A DNA stretch of 64,000 bases from positions 107,807 to 171,806 of the forward strand of contig JAKSZT010033848.1 in assembly GCA_026826555.1 (NCBI GenBank). Direction: 5' to 3'. Position 1 is the stretch's first letter; every line of letters starts with the position of its first letter. Of this stretch, positions 63,265-64,000 are shown piece by piece. The notes below the pieces were generated by a model. The model saw only the letters and a program-made list of their open reading frames with translations. It ran no database searches and was not told the DNA's origin. Both the position numbers and the translations under genes were made by a program. This stretch comes from Tolypeutes matacus (Eukaryota > Chordata > Mammalia > Cingulata > Chlamyphoridae).

Positions 63265-64000
63265 ATTGATTTTTTAAAAATATTTATTAAAGTATATCAC
63301 TCATACATGAACATACATGAACAATAATGTATAGTAAAGGTTGTGAACTTACAAAGCAAACATTCAGAACATCATACTGGGATCCCATACATCAACCCTC
63401 CACCAACACCCTGCATTGTTGTGAGACAGTTGGTACAAATTCTGAAAGAATGTTGTCAAACCTTACTACTTATTATAGTCTCCATCTTACATTTGGTGTA
63501 TTTTCTCCCCAACCAACCCTATTATTATTTTTAAAATATGTTTTTATGACAGAAGTTGTAGACTTACAAAACAATCATGCACATGTGCAGAATTCCCCAA
63601 CAACACTCCTCTATCAACACACCAGACCCTGGTGGAATATTCATTACAGATTATGAAATAATATTACCTGATTAGTACCAGGTCCACAGCGTACGCTTGG
63701 CACACATCTTCCACACGCCCCCATCATCAACACAGCACATCTCTGGCATAGATGCAAGAATATTACATTATCACTGTTAACCACACTGCATAGGGCACTC
63801 TGGCTGTATTTTTCCCGTGCTTCTCCACACTCCCATAACCTTGCAATAGTGAAGTACATCTGCTCTATCTCACAAAGGACAGTCTTGCATCTGTACCATC
63901 AACCACCATTCTCATCCACCTCTGGGTCCACTGTGCCATCCAGTCCTAGACTAGTCTCCAGCTATCTGTCAATTGGCATCTACATCCCCAGACCAGCATA
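63265..64000 (-). mobile_element. Ancient LINE-1 3'UTR, two end-like modules in tandem
   Basis: 63265-63530 has the layout of an L1 end module on the minus strand ('acatcaaccctccaccaaca', 'ttgtgagacagttggtacaa'). A second related module begins at 63536 ('gttgtagacttacaaaacaa' and 'aacactcctctatcaacaca') and runs to the window edge. This repeats, in an old subfamily, the double-module design of the young 3'UTRs. Confidence 0.55.

Overview
The window is mammalian genomic DNA and almost certainly comes from a xenarthran (sloth, armadillo or anteater). It carries a tRNA-derived SINE of the kind known from armadillo and its relatives, and at least ten copies of a LINE-1 lineage with an unusually long 3' untranslated region. 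It also carries two broken olfactory receptor genes, so it looks like part of an olfactory-receptor cluster heavily filled by retrotransposons. I found no intact protein-coding gene. Boundaries are read by eye and should be taken as good to roughly 10-30 bases unless a target-site duplication (TSD) fixes them.

Layout. 40-921: olfactory receptor pseudogene (+). 1081-4480: 5'-truncated L1 (-). 4481-5128: tandem repeat of about 117 bp. 5129-17580: nested L1 block, consisting of an L1 3'UTR (-), a large L1 (+) split by an opposite-strand L1 3'UTR and by a small L1 tail, then an older L1 3'UTR (+). 17581-22639: mostly unrecognised AT-rich DNA with an ancient L1 fragment. 22640-23555: second olfactory receptor pseudogene (-). 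23556-29440: its 5' flank, with a SINE and microsatellites. 29440-33311: old L1 (-) carrying a young L1 tail with a perfect TSD. 33312-34864: nothing recognised. 34865-43180: old L1 fragments enclosing a 7-kb L1 (+) that runs from the ORF1 C-terminus to a 2.7-kb 3'UTR. 43280-45620: an unrecognised mRNA-like stretch and L1 tails. 46102-51028: degenerate class I endogenous retrovirus (LTR, primer binding site, gag, pol and env remnants) interrupted by an L1. 51029-57017: nearly full-length L1 (-) with an internal deletion of about 2 kb. 57018-60700: ancient L1 remains (-). 60830-62870: a diverged, inverted copy of the flank of the second olfactory receptor. 62872-64000: more L1 ends.

The most useful observations are structural. 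(1) The L1 lineage has a ~2.7-kb 3'UTR that looks built from repeated 3'-end modules, and its central part holds a recurrent sense-strand open frame of about 130-170 codons; my codon-position count does not support that frame being a selected protein. (2) About 2 kb of non-repeat DNA upstream of the second receptor recurs inverted at 60.8-62.9 kb, which predicts another receptor gene just beyond the right edge. (3) A second, direct duplication links 19.7-20.5 kb with 28.1-29.2 kb. (4) Nested L1s make long inverted repeats. (5) There is an unassigned 117-bp tandem array.
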